Shown piece by piece: positions 1 to 8,251 of a stretch of 34,968 nt of DNA (the stretch's first letter is position 1; every line of letters starts with the position of its first letter). The stretch covers positions 1 to 34,968 of the forward strand of contig SYOX01000217.1 of assembly GCA_005804885.1 (NCBI GenBank). The letters run 5' to 3'. The position numbers were made by a program, and so were the translations under genes. The notes under the pieces are model-generated. The model did no database searches, was not told the origin of the DNA, and saw only the letters and a program-made list of their open reading frames with translations. Origin of the DNA: Pseudomonadota bacterium. GTDB taxonomy: Bacteria; Myxococcota_A; Bradymonadia; Bradymonadales; GCA-2716585.

Positions 1-3
1 AGA

Positions 4-52
4 CTGTCAAGGCAGCGCTAACGCTCGGCGCCGATGGCGCCGGCCTTGACAG
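4..52. repeat. inverted repeat at window start
   Basis: CTGTCAAGGC (4-13) is repeated as its exact reverse complement GCCTTGACAG (43-52), giving a 10-bp stem. The enclosed sequence contains a second GGCGCC-rich palindrome. A third CTTGACAG occurs near 169. It could be a terminator for a gene outside the window or an extragenic palindrome. No gene is supported in 1-385. Confidence 0.5.
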
Positions 53-241
53 CCAGCCTTCGGGCTCGGCTCAAGGCGATAGGCGTTCTGGCTGCTGGCC
101 TGTTCTGGAGGACCTGGGACAGCCCTCGTCCATCGGCTAACATTCGGAGTGGATCTACTTTTGGGGGCTTGACAGTGGCGGTCCAACAACGCGGCGCCGC
201 GGCCATCACGACGGGGAAGGGTAGCTATGGGGTGGCTCAAC

Positions 242-362
242 GACGGTCACGTCGGGATCGGCGAGTCGACTTCGTTGATGGACAAGGAGAGAGCGGCAAG
301 TCGACATCGTTGGTGGACACGTCGAGACACGAAGTCGACTTGCCGATCCCGACGTGCCCGTC
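242..362. repeat. 34-bp imperfect inverted repeat with internal third copy
   Basis: The left arm (242-275) and right arm (329-362) are reverse complements over 34 positions with two mismatches. The 53-nt loop holds a further direct copy of the core (CGGCAAGTCGAC, near 294). Three related copies of CGGCRAGTCGACWTCG therefore lie within 120 bp, two rightward and one leftward. It sits just beyond the 3' end of the leftward lipoprotein gene, so it could act as a terminator or be an extragenic palindromic repeat. Confidence 0.65.
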
Positions 363-385
363 AACAGAAGTTGAATCAGCCAAGG

Positions 386-1429
386 TCACTCACCAGGGAT
401 GTTGCACTCCGGACCTGCGCCGTTGTCCACGCACGACTCAAGGCGGCCCGAGTCGCACTCGACCTCTTCGATGACCTCGATCCCAGCGTAGTCGCAGCGA
501 GCCTCGCCGCCGGATAAGACGCAGACGCCCTCCGAAGCGTGCTCGATCACCGACAGCCCGTCCTCGGCGCAATGCTCGGCGGGGCACTCCTGCCCCAGGC
601 AGGGATCGACGCAGACCCCGTCCACGCAGACCTCGACGGCGGAGCAGTTGACCTCATCGCATGAATCCGGCGCGACGCAGGACCCCTGGACGCACGCCTT
701 GCCCTCCGCTGCGCAGTCCTCAAGGACCGTCTGGATCCCCTCACAGCGAGCCTCGACGACGTCACACCGCGGCGTACCCACGAAGCGAATGGCGGTCGTG
801 CCGTCGCAGCGGTTCAGCGGCAGGTCGCAGTTGGCGTCGATGACGCACTCGCCGACGCAGGTCCCGGAATCACACACCTTGCCTTCTTCCGCGCACTCCA
901 CCCTTACCGTGGTTTGCTCACATTGACCCGTCAGGCTGTTGCAGCTGTCGACCACGGCGAAGATGCGCTCGCCTGGACCGCAGAAGGGCGCCTCGTCGTT
1001 GTTGCACATCACCCCGAGGCAGCGATCGACGCAGGCCCCCTCACGGCACAGCTCGCCGTCACCGCACGGCACATCGGTCGCCGACACCTCCGCGTAGCTG
1101 CAGTTGCAGGCCTCCGCGTCCAGTCTGGCCCCCGTGAAGGTGCGCAGCGTCCGCTCGTCGAGGCACTCCGGGGCAAGCTCCTCGCAATCCCTCAGGAGGC
1201 ACTCAGGGGCGTCGGGATCATCGCCCGCGTCCTGATCGCCCCCGTCCTGGTCTCCCCCATCCGGGCTGTTGTTGGCGCCATCGGGCTCGGGCGTCACGCC
1301 GCCGTCGAGGTCGACCGATCCGGAGTCGTCGTTGTCCGGGTCCGTATCGCACGCTGCGGCCGAGGCGACGAGGAGCGTGAAAGAGGCCCGCAGGAGGTGC
1401 CTCGTCAGGCCGTGGTGGAGTGGCTTCAT
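386..1429 (-). CDS. Cys-rich putative lipoprotein
   Basis: This 347-residue protein has a basic N-terminus, a hydrophobic stretch and a lipobox-like SAAAC with the lipidation Cys at about residue 27, so it is probably a secreted lipoprotein. An Asp/Gly/Pro-rich linker follows (about residues 28-75). The rest is many short Cys-bearing segments of the type C-x-x-G-x-C-V, such as GELCREGACVD, KVCDSGTCVG and EVCVDGVCVD. This is the disulfide-rich, EGF-like style common in large myxobacterial and bradymonad surface proteins. No catalytic domain is recognised. No clear ribosome binding site precedes the ATG. The two lspA/lgt-type enzymes needed to process lipoproteins lie further along the window. 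Function unknown; lipoprotein assignment fairly safe. Confidence 0.75.
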   Translation of the reverse strand: MKPLHHGLTRHLLRASFTLLVASAAACDTDPDNDDSGSVDLDGGVTPEPDGANNSPDGGDQDGGDQDAGDDPDAPECLLRDCEELAPECLDERTLRTFTGARLDAEACNCSYAEVSATDVPCGDGELCREGACVDRCLGVMCNNDEAPFCGPGERIFAVVDSCNSLTGQCEQTTVRVECAEEGKVCDSGTCVGECVIDANCDLPLNRCDGTTAIRFVGTPRCDVVEARCEGIQTVLEDCAAEGKACVQGSCVAPDSCDEVNCSAVEVCVDGVCVDPCLGQECPAEHCAEDGLSVIEHASEGVCVLSGGEARCDYAGIEVIEEVECDSGRLESCVDNGAGPECNIPGE

Positions 1430-1544
1430 GGCGTTGTCGACTGTCCTTGATGAGATTTTGGGAAGCTCAGGGCAGGACGAACCCTACCGGCGCGGTTGCG
1501 CCTCGTCAACATCGTTGTCCACCCTCAGCATCCCGCCGCCCCTG

Positions 1545-2432
1545 TCAAAGGAGGCAGACGCTCTGGATTGGGCACTCGCGGCAGCACACGGGATCGCGCC
1601 TGCTTGGGCACGCCCCTGAGATTCCCAGGTGGCACAAGGCGAAGTCATACTTGATCGGATCCGCCGGGTCGAGGCGCTTGAGGCTCTGCGCGATCTGGCG
1701 GGCCAGCTTCCAATCCTGGGCGTTGCGGCTGGAGATCCCCAAGTACTTGCAGATCCTCACGATGTGCGTATCGAGCGGCATGACGAGGCGGTCGCTGGGC
1801 AGGCTCGACCACAGCCCCGTGTCCACCGCGTCCGGCCCCCTGACCATCCACCGCAGGAAGAGGTTGAGCCGCTTGCACGCGCTCCCGGTGGTCGGGTCGG
1901 AGAGCAGGTAGAAGAAGCCGCGCTCGGTCGATCCCCCAAAGGCGCGCAGGGCATGAACGAAGGCGCCCAGCCCGCTCTGAAAGTCCTCATCGCCTTCATC
2001 CCAGCCGGCCAGGAAGAGGTTCAGCAGCGAGCCATGTCCCCTGAGCGCGACCCCGATGGCCCGATAGAGGGCCACGACGTCTTCCCCGCGCGTCATCCGG
2101 TAGACGAAGCCGTCGAGCGCGGACCGAAGCCCCCCCTCGGCGTCGATCGACGCATCGTCGAGATCGCGGAGCGCTCTGGCGGGTGAAGGGCCCAGCGGCG
2201 CGAGCGCACGGCGGATGGCCCTCTTGAGGAGCCCGACTCGCCCATAGGCCATCGCCGCGGCCACCAGCGCGACGACCTCCCGGTCCGCCGGATCCGGGTA
2301 GGACCAGACGATCGAGACGGGATCGTCCTCCCTGTGAGCGTCGAGATCGAGGGTGAGCAGCAGGCCGTCAAGCTCGGTCTTGAGCGAGGCCCAGTCGGCC
2401 TCCCGGCGCAAGACAGGCCCTGCGGCGCTCAT
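1545..2432 (-). CDS. TIGR02757/DUF2400 family protein
   Basis: A 295-residue protein matching the TIGR02757 (DUF2400) family from memory of its motifs. It has an N-terminal YPDPADREVVALVAA segment and, near residue 220, LDTHIVRI, reminiscent of the Asp-containing loop of HhH-GPD DNA glycosylases. The C-terminus carries five cysteines (275, 283, 284, 287, 293). Four of these fit C-x8-C-x2-C-x5-C, resembling the iron-sulfur loop of endonuclease III-type enzymes. The cluster and any nucleic-acid role are inferred. The ATG overlaps the stop of the upstream thrombospondin-repeat gene by 4 nt (ATGA), so the two are translationally coupled. A longer reading frame upstream is a shadow of the Asp-rich repeats. 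Confidence 0.75.
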   Translation of the reverse strand: MSAAGPVLRREADWASLKTELDGLLLTLDLDAHREDDPVSIVWSYPDPADREVVALVAAAMAYGRVGLLKRAIRRALAPLGPSPARALRDLDDASIDAEGGLRSALDGFVYRMTRGEDVVALYRAIGVALRGHGSLLNLFLAGWDEGDEDFQSGLGAFVHALRAFGGSTERGFFYLLSDPTTGSACKRLNLFLRWMVRGPDAVDTGLWSSLPSDRLVMPLDTHIVRICKYLGISSRNAQDWKLARQIAQSLKRLDPADPIKYDFALCHLGISGACPSRRDPVCCRECPIQSVCLL

Positions 2433-4186
2433 CGCCTTCGGCCCACCCAGACGCCGAGCAGCAGCAGCCCGAGCGCCGCCAGCGTCGGCCAGGAGGCCGG
2501 AGAAGGGGCGTGGACTGCGCACTGGCAGCCGGGCTTCCCGTCGTCGGGCAGGGGAGGGGGGGCGCACGCGTCGCCGATGCCGTCGTCGTTGGCGTCGGCC
2601 TGATCGGGGTTGAAGGTCTGGGGGCAGTTGTCGGTGTTGGTGAAGGAGTCGCCGTCCGGGTCGGCCTGGCAGGCGTCGCCGATCCCATCGTTGTTGATGT
2701 CGCGCTGGTCCTCGTTGGGGATCTCGGGGCAGTTGTCGGAGAAGTCGTCCAGGCCGTCGTCGTCGTCGTCGATGTCGCACTCATCCCCAAGGGCGTCGGT
2801 GTCCAGATCGGCCTGAGCGGGGTTGGGGATCTCGGGGCAGTTGTCGTCCTCGTCAACGACGGCGTCGTTGTCGGCGTCGTCGTCGCACTCGTCCCCGACG
2901 CCGTCTCGATCGTCATCGGGCTGATCGGGGTTGGCGATGAACGGGCAGTTGTCGCGCACGTCGGGGATGGCGTCGTTGTCGTCGTCCTCGTCGCACACGT
3001 CGCCCGTGGCGTCGCTGTCGGTGTCGAGCAGAGTGGGGTCCTCGTCGTTGGGGCAGTTGTCGGCCAGATTGACCACGCCGTCGTCGTCGATGTCAGGGTC
3101 ACACAGGTCGCCGAGGCCGTCACCGTCCCGGTCGTCCTGGTTCGTGTTGGCCGACTCAGGGCAGGTGTCCGCCTCGTTGGCAAAGCCGTCGCCGTCGATG
3201 TCGGGGTCGCACACATTGCCCAGGCCGTCCTCGTCGCCGTCGCGCTGGTCCTGGTTGGACACCCTCGGGCAGTTGTCGTCGCAGAACATGCTCTGCCCGG
3301 TCCGGCACGGGCGGTCCCGTCGCCCGTCGTCGTTGAAGTCCGACACGATGCCGTCCTGATCGGGGTCGACGGAGCACTCATCGCCTCTCCCGTCCATGTC
3401 CGTGTCGCGCTGATCGGCGTTGGGATCGCCAGGGCAGTTGTCGTCCTCGTCCTGGACGCCGTCGCCGTCGTCGTCGCCGTCGCACTCGTCGCCGAAGCCG
3501 TCGCCGTCCAGATCGATCTGCGCCTCGTTGTCCACCTCGGGGCAGTTGTCCAGCGCGAAGCTCAGATCGTCGATGAAGATCGCGTCGGAGGGCGCCTGCG
3601 CGGTGACGTGGATTCTTATCGCAAAAACCAGCGCCCCCTCGAAGGTCACCCGATCGACGTAGCCCAGCCCCAGAAGATCGAGGTTCCCGCTCTCCCCGCG
3701 CTGTCGCTCCCAGGGGCCATCGCCGCCCAGCGTCCCCGAGGTCCCGTCGATGACGGCGGCCTCGAGCCCCTCGACGGGATCACCCTGCGCGTCCAGCGCC
3801 ACGATCTCGACCCGGCTCCTGCCCAGGCTCAGGATCGAGAGCGAGACCCGCGACCTCGGGGCGGGCTCGTCCGGCCGTCCGTCCTTCACGAGGCGAAGGA
3901 CGACGGCGCTGCGCAGATCGTCGTCCGTACCCAGCCCGAAGGGGCGGCTCCCGTTCTCACTGGGCGAGAACTGCTTGAAGCGCGCCTCGGAACCCTCGGA
4001 CGCGACGGCGACGCCAAGGCCCACCAGGGACGCGCGCACGGGCGCGCCGTTGACGGGCTGTTCACCTCCGGGCAGCGCGTCGAAGTTCACGATCCGGTCA
4101 TCCGGATCCGCGCTCGCGGTCGTCGACGTCCCCAGGAGGACGAGGGCCAGGGTGCATGAGATGAGGGGTCGCAGGGGGCTTGGCAT
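2429..4186 (-). CDS. thrombospondin type 3 repeat surface protein
   Basis: A 585-residue secreted protein. It has an N-terminal signal peptide (LISCTLALVLLGTSTTASA), a beta-rich globular region to about residue 215 and roughly ten Ca2+-binding thrombospondin type 3 repeats of the DxDxDGxxDxxDNCP kind. The C-terminus has a Cys pair (GCQC), a hydrophobic helix and RRR, resembling the MYXO-CTERM/PEP-CTERM sorting tags that are processed at the surface. The start was chosen at the ATG opening the signal peptide; the frame stays open upstream but is shadow sequence. Strong Asp bias makes the opposite strand appear open too. Likely role: calcium-stabilised cell-surface or adhesin component; the ligand is unknown. 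Confidence 0.85.
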   Translation of the reverse strand: MPSPLRPLISCTLALVLLGTSTTASADPDDRIVNFDALPGGEQPVNGAPVRASLVGLGVAVASEGSEARFKQFSPSENGSRPFGLGTDDDLRSAVVLRLVKDGRPDEPAPRSRVSLSILSLGRSRVEIVALDAQGDPVEGLEAAVIDGTSGTLGGDGPWERQRGESGNLDLLGLGYVDRVTFEGALVFAIRIHVTAQAPSDAIFIDDLSFALDNCPEVDNEAQIDLDGDGFGDECDGDDDGDGVQDEDDNCPGDPNADQRDTDMDGRGDECSVDPDQDGIVSDFNDDGRRDRPCRTGQSMFCDDNCPRVSNQDQRDGDEDGLGNVCDPDIDGDGFANEADTCPESANTNQDDRDGDGLGDLCDPDIDDDGVVNLADNCPNDEDPTLLDTDSDATGDVCDEDDDNDAIPDVRDNCPFIANPDQPDDDRDGVGDECDDDADNDAVVDEDDNCPEIPNPAQADLDTDALGDECDIDDDDDGLDDFSDNCPEIPNEDQRDINNDGIGDACQADPDGDSFTNTDNCPQTFNPDQADANDDGIGDACAPPPLPDDGKPGCQCAVHAPSPASWPTLAALGLLLLGVWVGRRR

Positions 4187-4320
4187 GTCGCTTCGTCTGT
4201 GGCGGGAGTGTCCAGGGGCGTTCAGCCCGTCCGGCCCAGGATAGAGCCATGCACACGCCCGAGCAACCGCGCTGCGCGCCGACGCCCTCCTTTCATCAGA
4301 ACGATAGTCGGGGCGGGCGC

Positions 4321-4348
4321 TTGACTGCCCTGAATGCATTGATATTTT
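4321..4348 (+). promoter_or_regulatory. candidate sigma70 promoter for ileS
   Basis: TTGACT and TATTTT are separated by 16 nt in the 242-bp divergent gap between the thrombospondin gene and ileS. This is the only AT-rich patch of that gap. It would place the start of transcription about 75 nt before the ileS GTG. Confidence 0.45.
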
Positions 4349-4428
4349 ACCCTCCCCGTGCCCCTGGCGCCTCATCGCCTCGATGAGGTGTCCGGGACGA
4401 CCGCGCCAATGCGCCACAGGAGGCCACC

Positions 4429-7344
4429 GTGTCCGGCGGAAACGATCCCACCGATTACAAAGCGTCGCTCAACTTGCCCCAGACCGACTTCCCCATGCGG
4501 GGCAACCTGGCCAACAACGAGCCCATCTTCCTCAAGCGATGGGCCGAGGCCGACATCTACGGCGCCATCCAAAGCCTGCGGGCCGACGCGCCCCCCTTCA
4601 TCCTCCACGACGGCCCCCCCTACGCCAACGGCGGCATCCACCACGGTCACATCCTCAACAAGGTCCTCAAGGACTTCGTCGTCAGATACCAGACGATGAG
4701 CGGCCGCCGCGTCCCCTACGTGCCCGGCTGGGATTGCCACGGCCTGCCCATCGAACACCAGGTCGACAAGGAGCTCGGCGACAAGAAGCGCCAGATGACC
4801 CAGGTCGAGATCCGCCAGGCCTGCCGCGCCTACGCTGACCGCCACGTCGGCCTCCAGCGCGACGAGTTCCAGCGCCTCGGCATCTTCGGGCAGTGGGACG
4901 ACCCCTACACGACCATGTCCTACGCCTACGAGGCCCGCACGGTCCGCCTCCTGGGCGAGTTCTTCCGCGCCGGCATCGTCTACAAGGGCCTCAAGCCCGT
5001 CCACTGGTCCTGGGCCGCCCAGACCGCCCTGGCCGACGCCGAGGTCGAATACGAGGCCCACACCTCCCCCTCGATCTACGTCAAGTTCGCCCTGCCCGAT
5101 CCCCCCGCGCTGCTGGCCGACGCCGCCGCCGGGCGCCCCGTCCACGCCCTCATCTGGACCACCACGCCCTGGACCCTCCCGGCCAACCTCGCCATCGCCC
5201 TCCACCCCGACTTCGACTACGCCCTCGTGGCCGTCAACGGGGAAGGGCGCCACAAGGGCGGCGCCCTGATCATCGCCCAGGGGCTCCTCAAGAGCGCCCT
5301 CGCCAAGTGCAAGATCGACGAGGCCGACGTCGAGGTCCTGGCCACCTTCCAAGGTCACCAGCTCGTCGGCCGCAACCCCGACGACGCCCCGCGCCCCCTG
5401 GCCCGGCACCCCTTCATCGACCGCGACAGCGTCCTGCTGCCCGCCGACTACGTCACCCTCGAGCAGGGCACCGGCTGCGTTCACACCGCCCCCGGGCACG
5501 GCCAGGAGGACTTCGGCCTCGGGCAGCTCTTCGGCCTCGACGTCCTGACCCCCGTCGACCACGCCGGCCTCTTCACCGCCCGCTACGCCCCGATGGAGGG
5601 CACCCACGTCTTTCGCGCCAACCCCGCCATCGTCGCCATGCTCGACGAGGCCGGCGCGCTCCTGAGCCACCCCGGACTCTCCGTCAACATCGAGCGATAC
5701 CCCCACTGCTGGCGCACCAAGACCCCCGTCATCTTCCGCGCCACCGAGCAGTGGTTCATCGGCCTCGACCTCCCCATCAAGGACCAGGACGGCGCCTCCA
5801 CCGGCGAGACCCTCCGCGACAGAGCCCTGCGCGAGATCGACAAGGTCCAGTGGGTCCCCTCCTGGGGCAAGGATCGCATCCTCGGCATGATGGAGCACCG
5901 ACCCGACTGGTGCATCTCGCGCCAGCGCCTCTGGGGCGTCCCCATCACCGTCATGTACTGCGACAAGTGCGAGACCGACATCGTCGACCACCGCGTCGCC
6001 TTCCACGTCTCCGAGCTGGCCGAGGCCCACGGCTCCGACGTCTGGTTCGATCGGACCCCCGACCAGCTCACCCCCGAGGGCTACACCTGCCCCGGCTGCG
6101 GCGCCTCCTCCGAGTCCTTCCGCAAGGAGGCCGACATCCTCGACGTCTGGTTTGACTCCGGCGTCTCCTGGTCCGCCGTCCTCGACCGCAAGATGAACCA
6201 GGGGCAGGTCGCCCAGCTCTACCTCGAAGGCTCCGACCAGCTCCGCGGCTGGTTCAACTCCAGCCTCTTGGCCAGCGCCGGCACCCGCAACCAGTCCCCC
6301 TACGAGGTCTGCCTCACCCACGGCTTCGTCATGGACGAGTTCGGCCGTAAGTACTCGAAATCAAGCAAGAATTACGTCCCGCCCGAGAAGATGATCAACG
6401 TCGACGGCGCCGAGACCCTGCGGCTCTGGGTCGCCGCCGTCGACTACCGCGGCGACATCACCCTGTCGCCCCAGATCCTCACCACCGTCAAGGACGCCTA
6501 CAAGAAGGTCCGCAACACCTGCCGCTTCCTGCTCAGCGTCCTCGGGGACTTCAACCCCGACACCGACGCGCTGCCCCTTGAGCAGCTCGGCGCCCTGGAC
6601 CGCTGGGCGCTCTCGCGCACCAACACCCTCGTGCGCCGCGCCCTTCAGGCCTACGCCCAGTACGAGTTCCACACCATCTACCACGACCTCGTGCGCTTCT
6701 CGACCGTCGACCTGTCCAACACCTACCTCAACGTCCTCAAGGACAGCCTCTACGCCGATCGCACCGACGCCCCCTCGCGTCGAGCCAGCCAGACCGCCCT
6801 CTACGAGATCCTCAGCGCCCTCGTCCGCATCATCGCCCCCGTCCTCGTCTTCACCGCCGAGGAGATCTGGGACCACATGCGGCACCGCCAGGGCGATCCC
6901 GCCTCCGTCCACCTCACCGACATGCCCCAGCCCGTCGAGGCCTGGGACGATGAGGCCCTGGAGGACGAGTTCAAGACCCTCCTGGCCGTCCGCGCCGAGT
7001 TCCTGCGCCACCTCGAGCCCCTCAAGGCCAGCCGGGGCGGCGAGCGCCAGGACGGCCAGATCAGCACCAGCGAGGAGGCCGACGTCGTCCTGACCGCCGG
7101 CCCGGACCTCCACGGGCTGCTCTCCAGGCACGAGGGCTCACTCTCCGAGCTCTTCATCACCGCCAGCGTCCGCCTGGAGCAGGGGCAACCCCCGAGCTCG
7201 ACCCTGGGCGGCCAGCAGGCCGCGAACGTCGGCGTCAAGATCACCCCGACGAGCGCACCCCGCTGCCCTCGCTGCCGCCGCTTCGGCCACGGCGTCGGCG
7301 AGCGACACCCCGAACTGTGCGTCCGCTGCGCGGGCGCGATCTAG
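4429..7344 (+). CDS. ileS: isoleucyl-tRNA synthetase
   Basis: A class I aminoacyl-tRNA synthetase of 971 residues that charges tRNA-Ile (E. coli enzyme 938). Visible motifs are DGPPYANG followed by the HHGH version of the HIGH signature at residues 71-74, the CP1 editing domain with WTTTPWTLPANLA, the DxWFDSG motif, and KYSKSSKN (the KMSKS loop) from residue 641. The C-terminal zinc finger has Cys 946, 949, 964 and 967, the mark of the usual bacterial type 1 enzyme. The start is GTG preceded by GGAGG, seven bases upstream. It begins a rightward run into lspA, an arrangement common in Proteobacteria. A 649-residue antisense frame inside it is a GC-bias artefact. Confidence 0.97.
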   Translation: MSGGNDPTDYKASLNLPQTDFPMRGNLANNEPIFLKRWAEADIYGAIQSLRADAPPFILHDGPPYANGGIHHGHILNKVLKDFVVRYQTMSGRRVPYVPGWDCHGLPIEHQVDKELGDKKRQMTQVEIRQACRAYADRHVGLQRDEFQRLGIFGQWDDPYTTMSYAYEARTVRLLGEFFRAGIVYKGLKPVHWSWAAQTALADAEVEYEAHTSPSIYVKFALPDPPALLADAAAGRPVHALIWTTTPWTLPANLAIALHPDFDYALVAVNGEGRHKGGALIIAQGLLKSALAKCKIDEADVEVLATFQGHQLVGRNPDDAPRPLARHPFIDRDSVLLPADYVTLEQGTGCVHTAPGHGQEDFGLGQLFGLDVLTPVDHAGLFTARYAPMEGTHVFRANPAIVAMLDEAGALLSHPGLSVNIERYPHCWRTKTPVIFRATEQWFIGLDLPIKDQDGASTGETLRDRALREIDKVQWVPSWGKDRILGMMEHRPDWCISRQRLWGVPITVMYCDKCETDIVDHRVAFHVSELAEAHGSDVWFDRTPDQLTPEGYTCPGCGASSESFRKEADILDVWFDSGVSWSAVLDRKMNQGQVAQLYLEGSDQLRGWFNSSLLASAGTRNQSPYEVCLTHGFVMDEFGRKYSKSSKNYVPPEKMINVDGAETLRLWVAAVDYRGDITLSPQILTTVKDAYKKVRNTCRFLLSVLGDFNPDTDALPLEQLGALDRWALSRTNTLVRRALQAYAQYEFHTIYHDLVRFSTVDLSNTYLNVLKDSLYADRTDAPSRRASQTALYEILSALVRIIAPVLVFTAEEIWDHMRHRQGDPASVHLTDMPQPVEAWDDEALEDEFKTLLAVRAEFLRHLEPLKASRGGERQDGQISTSEEADVVLTAGPDLHGLLSRHEGSLSELFITASVRLEQGQPPSSTLGGQQAANVGVKITPTSAPRCPRCRRFGHGVGERHPELCVRCAGAI

Positions 7345-7495
7345 ACCCACGCGCCGCCGCGCGCAGGGGCAATCTCCCCTGCGGCGGCATGATCTGGCGC
7401 CGAGGGTCGTTCCAGGGCAGATGCCCCTCGCCCTCGGCCCAGACAGCGTCCACTCAAGAATGACTCAGGCAGGGCGCTCCGCCCGACGGTTCATC

Positions 7496-8230
7496 ATGCA
7501 ACAGCACCGCAAGTACTTCGTCTTCTTCGCCATCATGGTGGCCTGCGTCGCCTCGGACCAGATCACCAAGCAATGGGCCGAGGCCCGCCTGGCCTCCGCC
7601 AGCCCGCCCGTCGGCGACCCCCAGCTCTTCGACATCCAGGTCCCCTCCTCCGCCGCAGGCACCTCGCTGGAGGCCTTCCTGATCGACGACCTGACCGGGA
7701 CCCCCGCCGAGGAGGTCCAGGCCATCGCCCGCTCCCGAGCGCGCATCAACGGCCAGCCCGTCGTCGACGGACAGCTCACCCTGGCCGGCGGCGAGGTCGT
7801 GACGATCACCAGCCGGAAGGTCGAGGTCATCCCCGACTTCTTCCACTTCCGCTACACGCGAAACCCAGGCGCGGCCTTCGGCTTCCTCTCCAAGGAGCAC
7901 AGCGAATGGCGGCGCCCCTTCTTCATCGCCGTCTCGATCCTCGCCATCGTCGTCATCCTCGTGATCTTCAGAAAGGTCAACAACGACCAGCGCTTGCTGA
8001 CCTGGGCCTTGAGCCTGATCGTCGGCGGCGCCATCGGCAACTTCATCGACCGCATCCTGTACGGCTGGGTGATCGACTTCATCGACTGGCATTACTACCG
8101 CGACTTCACCTGGCCGACCTTCAACCTGGCCGACGCCTACATCTCGGTCGGCGTCGCGCTGATGGCCATCGAGATCCTCATCAACAAGGAAGAACCGAAG
8201 CCCGGCGCGCTCGCCCCCAACGCGGACTGA
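7496..8230 (+). CDS. lspA: lipoprotein signal peptidase (signal peptidase II) with insert
   Basis: The inner-membrane aspartyl protease that removes signal peptides from diacylglyceryl-modified prolipoproteins. The conserved elements are ASDQITK in helix 1, YTRNPGAAFGFL, GGAIGNFIDRI and FNLADAYI; the last two supply the catalytic Asp pair. At 244 residues it is much longer than E. coli LspA (164). About 60 additional residues lie between helix 1 and the NPGAAFG segment, in the periplasmic part, including ARINGQPVVDGQLTLAGGEVVTI-like sequence that looks like a small beta-rich domain. The start was chosen at the ATG beginning MQQHRKYF to fit family N-termini; ATG 7460 or 7421 in the same frame are possible. 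It is followed directly by two lgt genes. Confidence 0.92.
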   Translation: MQQHRKYFVFFAIMVACVASDQITKQWAEARLASASPPVGDPQLFDIQVPSSAAGTSLEAFLIDDLTGTPAEEVQAIARSRARINGQPVVDGQLTLAGGEVVTITSRKVEVIPDFFHFRYTRNPGAAFGFLSKEHSEWRRPFFIAVSILAIVVILVIFRKVNNDQRLLTWALSLIVGGAIGNFIDRILYGWVIDFIDWHYYRDFTWPTFNLADAYISVGVALMAIEILINKEEPKPGALAPNAD

Positions 8231-8251
8231 CGCGCTCACCCCAGGCCCACG

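Noticed and set aside
2510..4159. Rightward 549-codon frame and tandem DNA repeats, considered as a gene or CRISPR-like array
   Set aside because: The repeats are Asp-coding thrombospondin type 3 units of the leftward gene; no constant repeat or unique spacers.
4372..6321. Long antisense reading frame inside ileS
   Set aside because: Gly/Val/Glu-rich low-complexity translation typical of a GC-rich shadow frame; ileS on the other strand has all family motifs.
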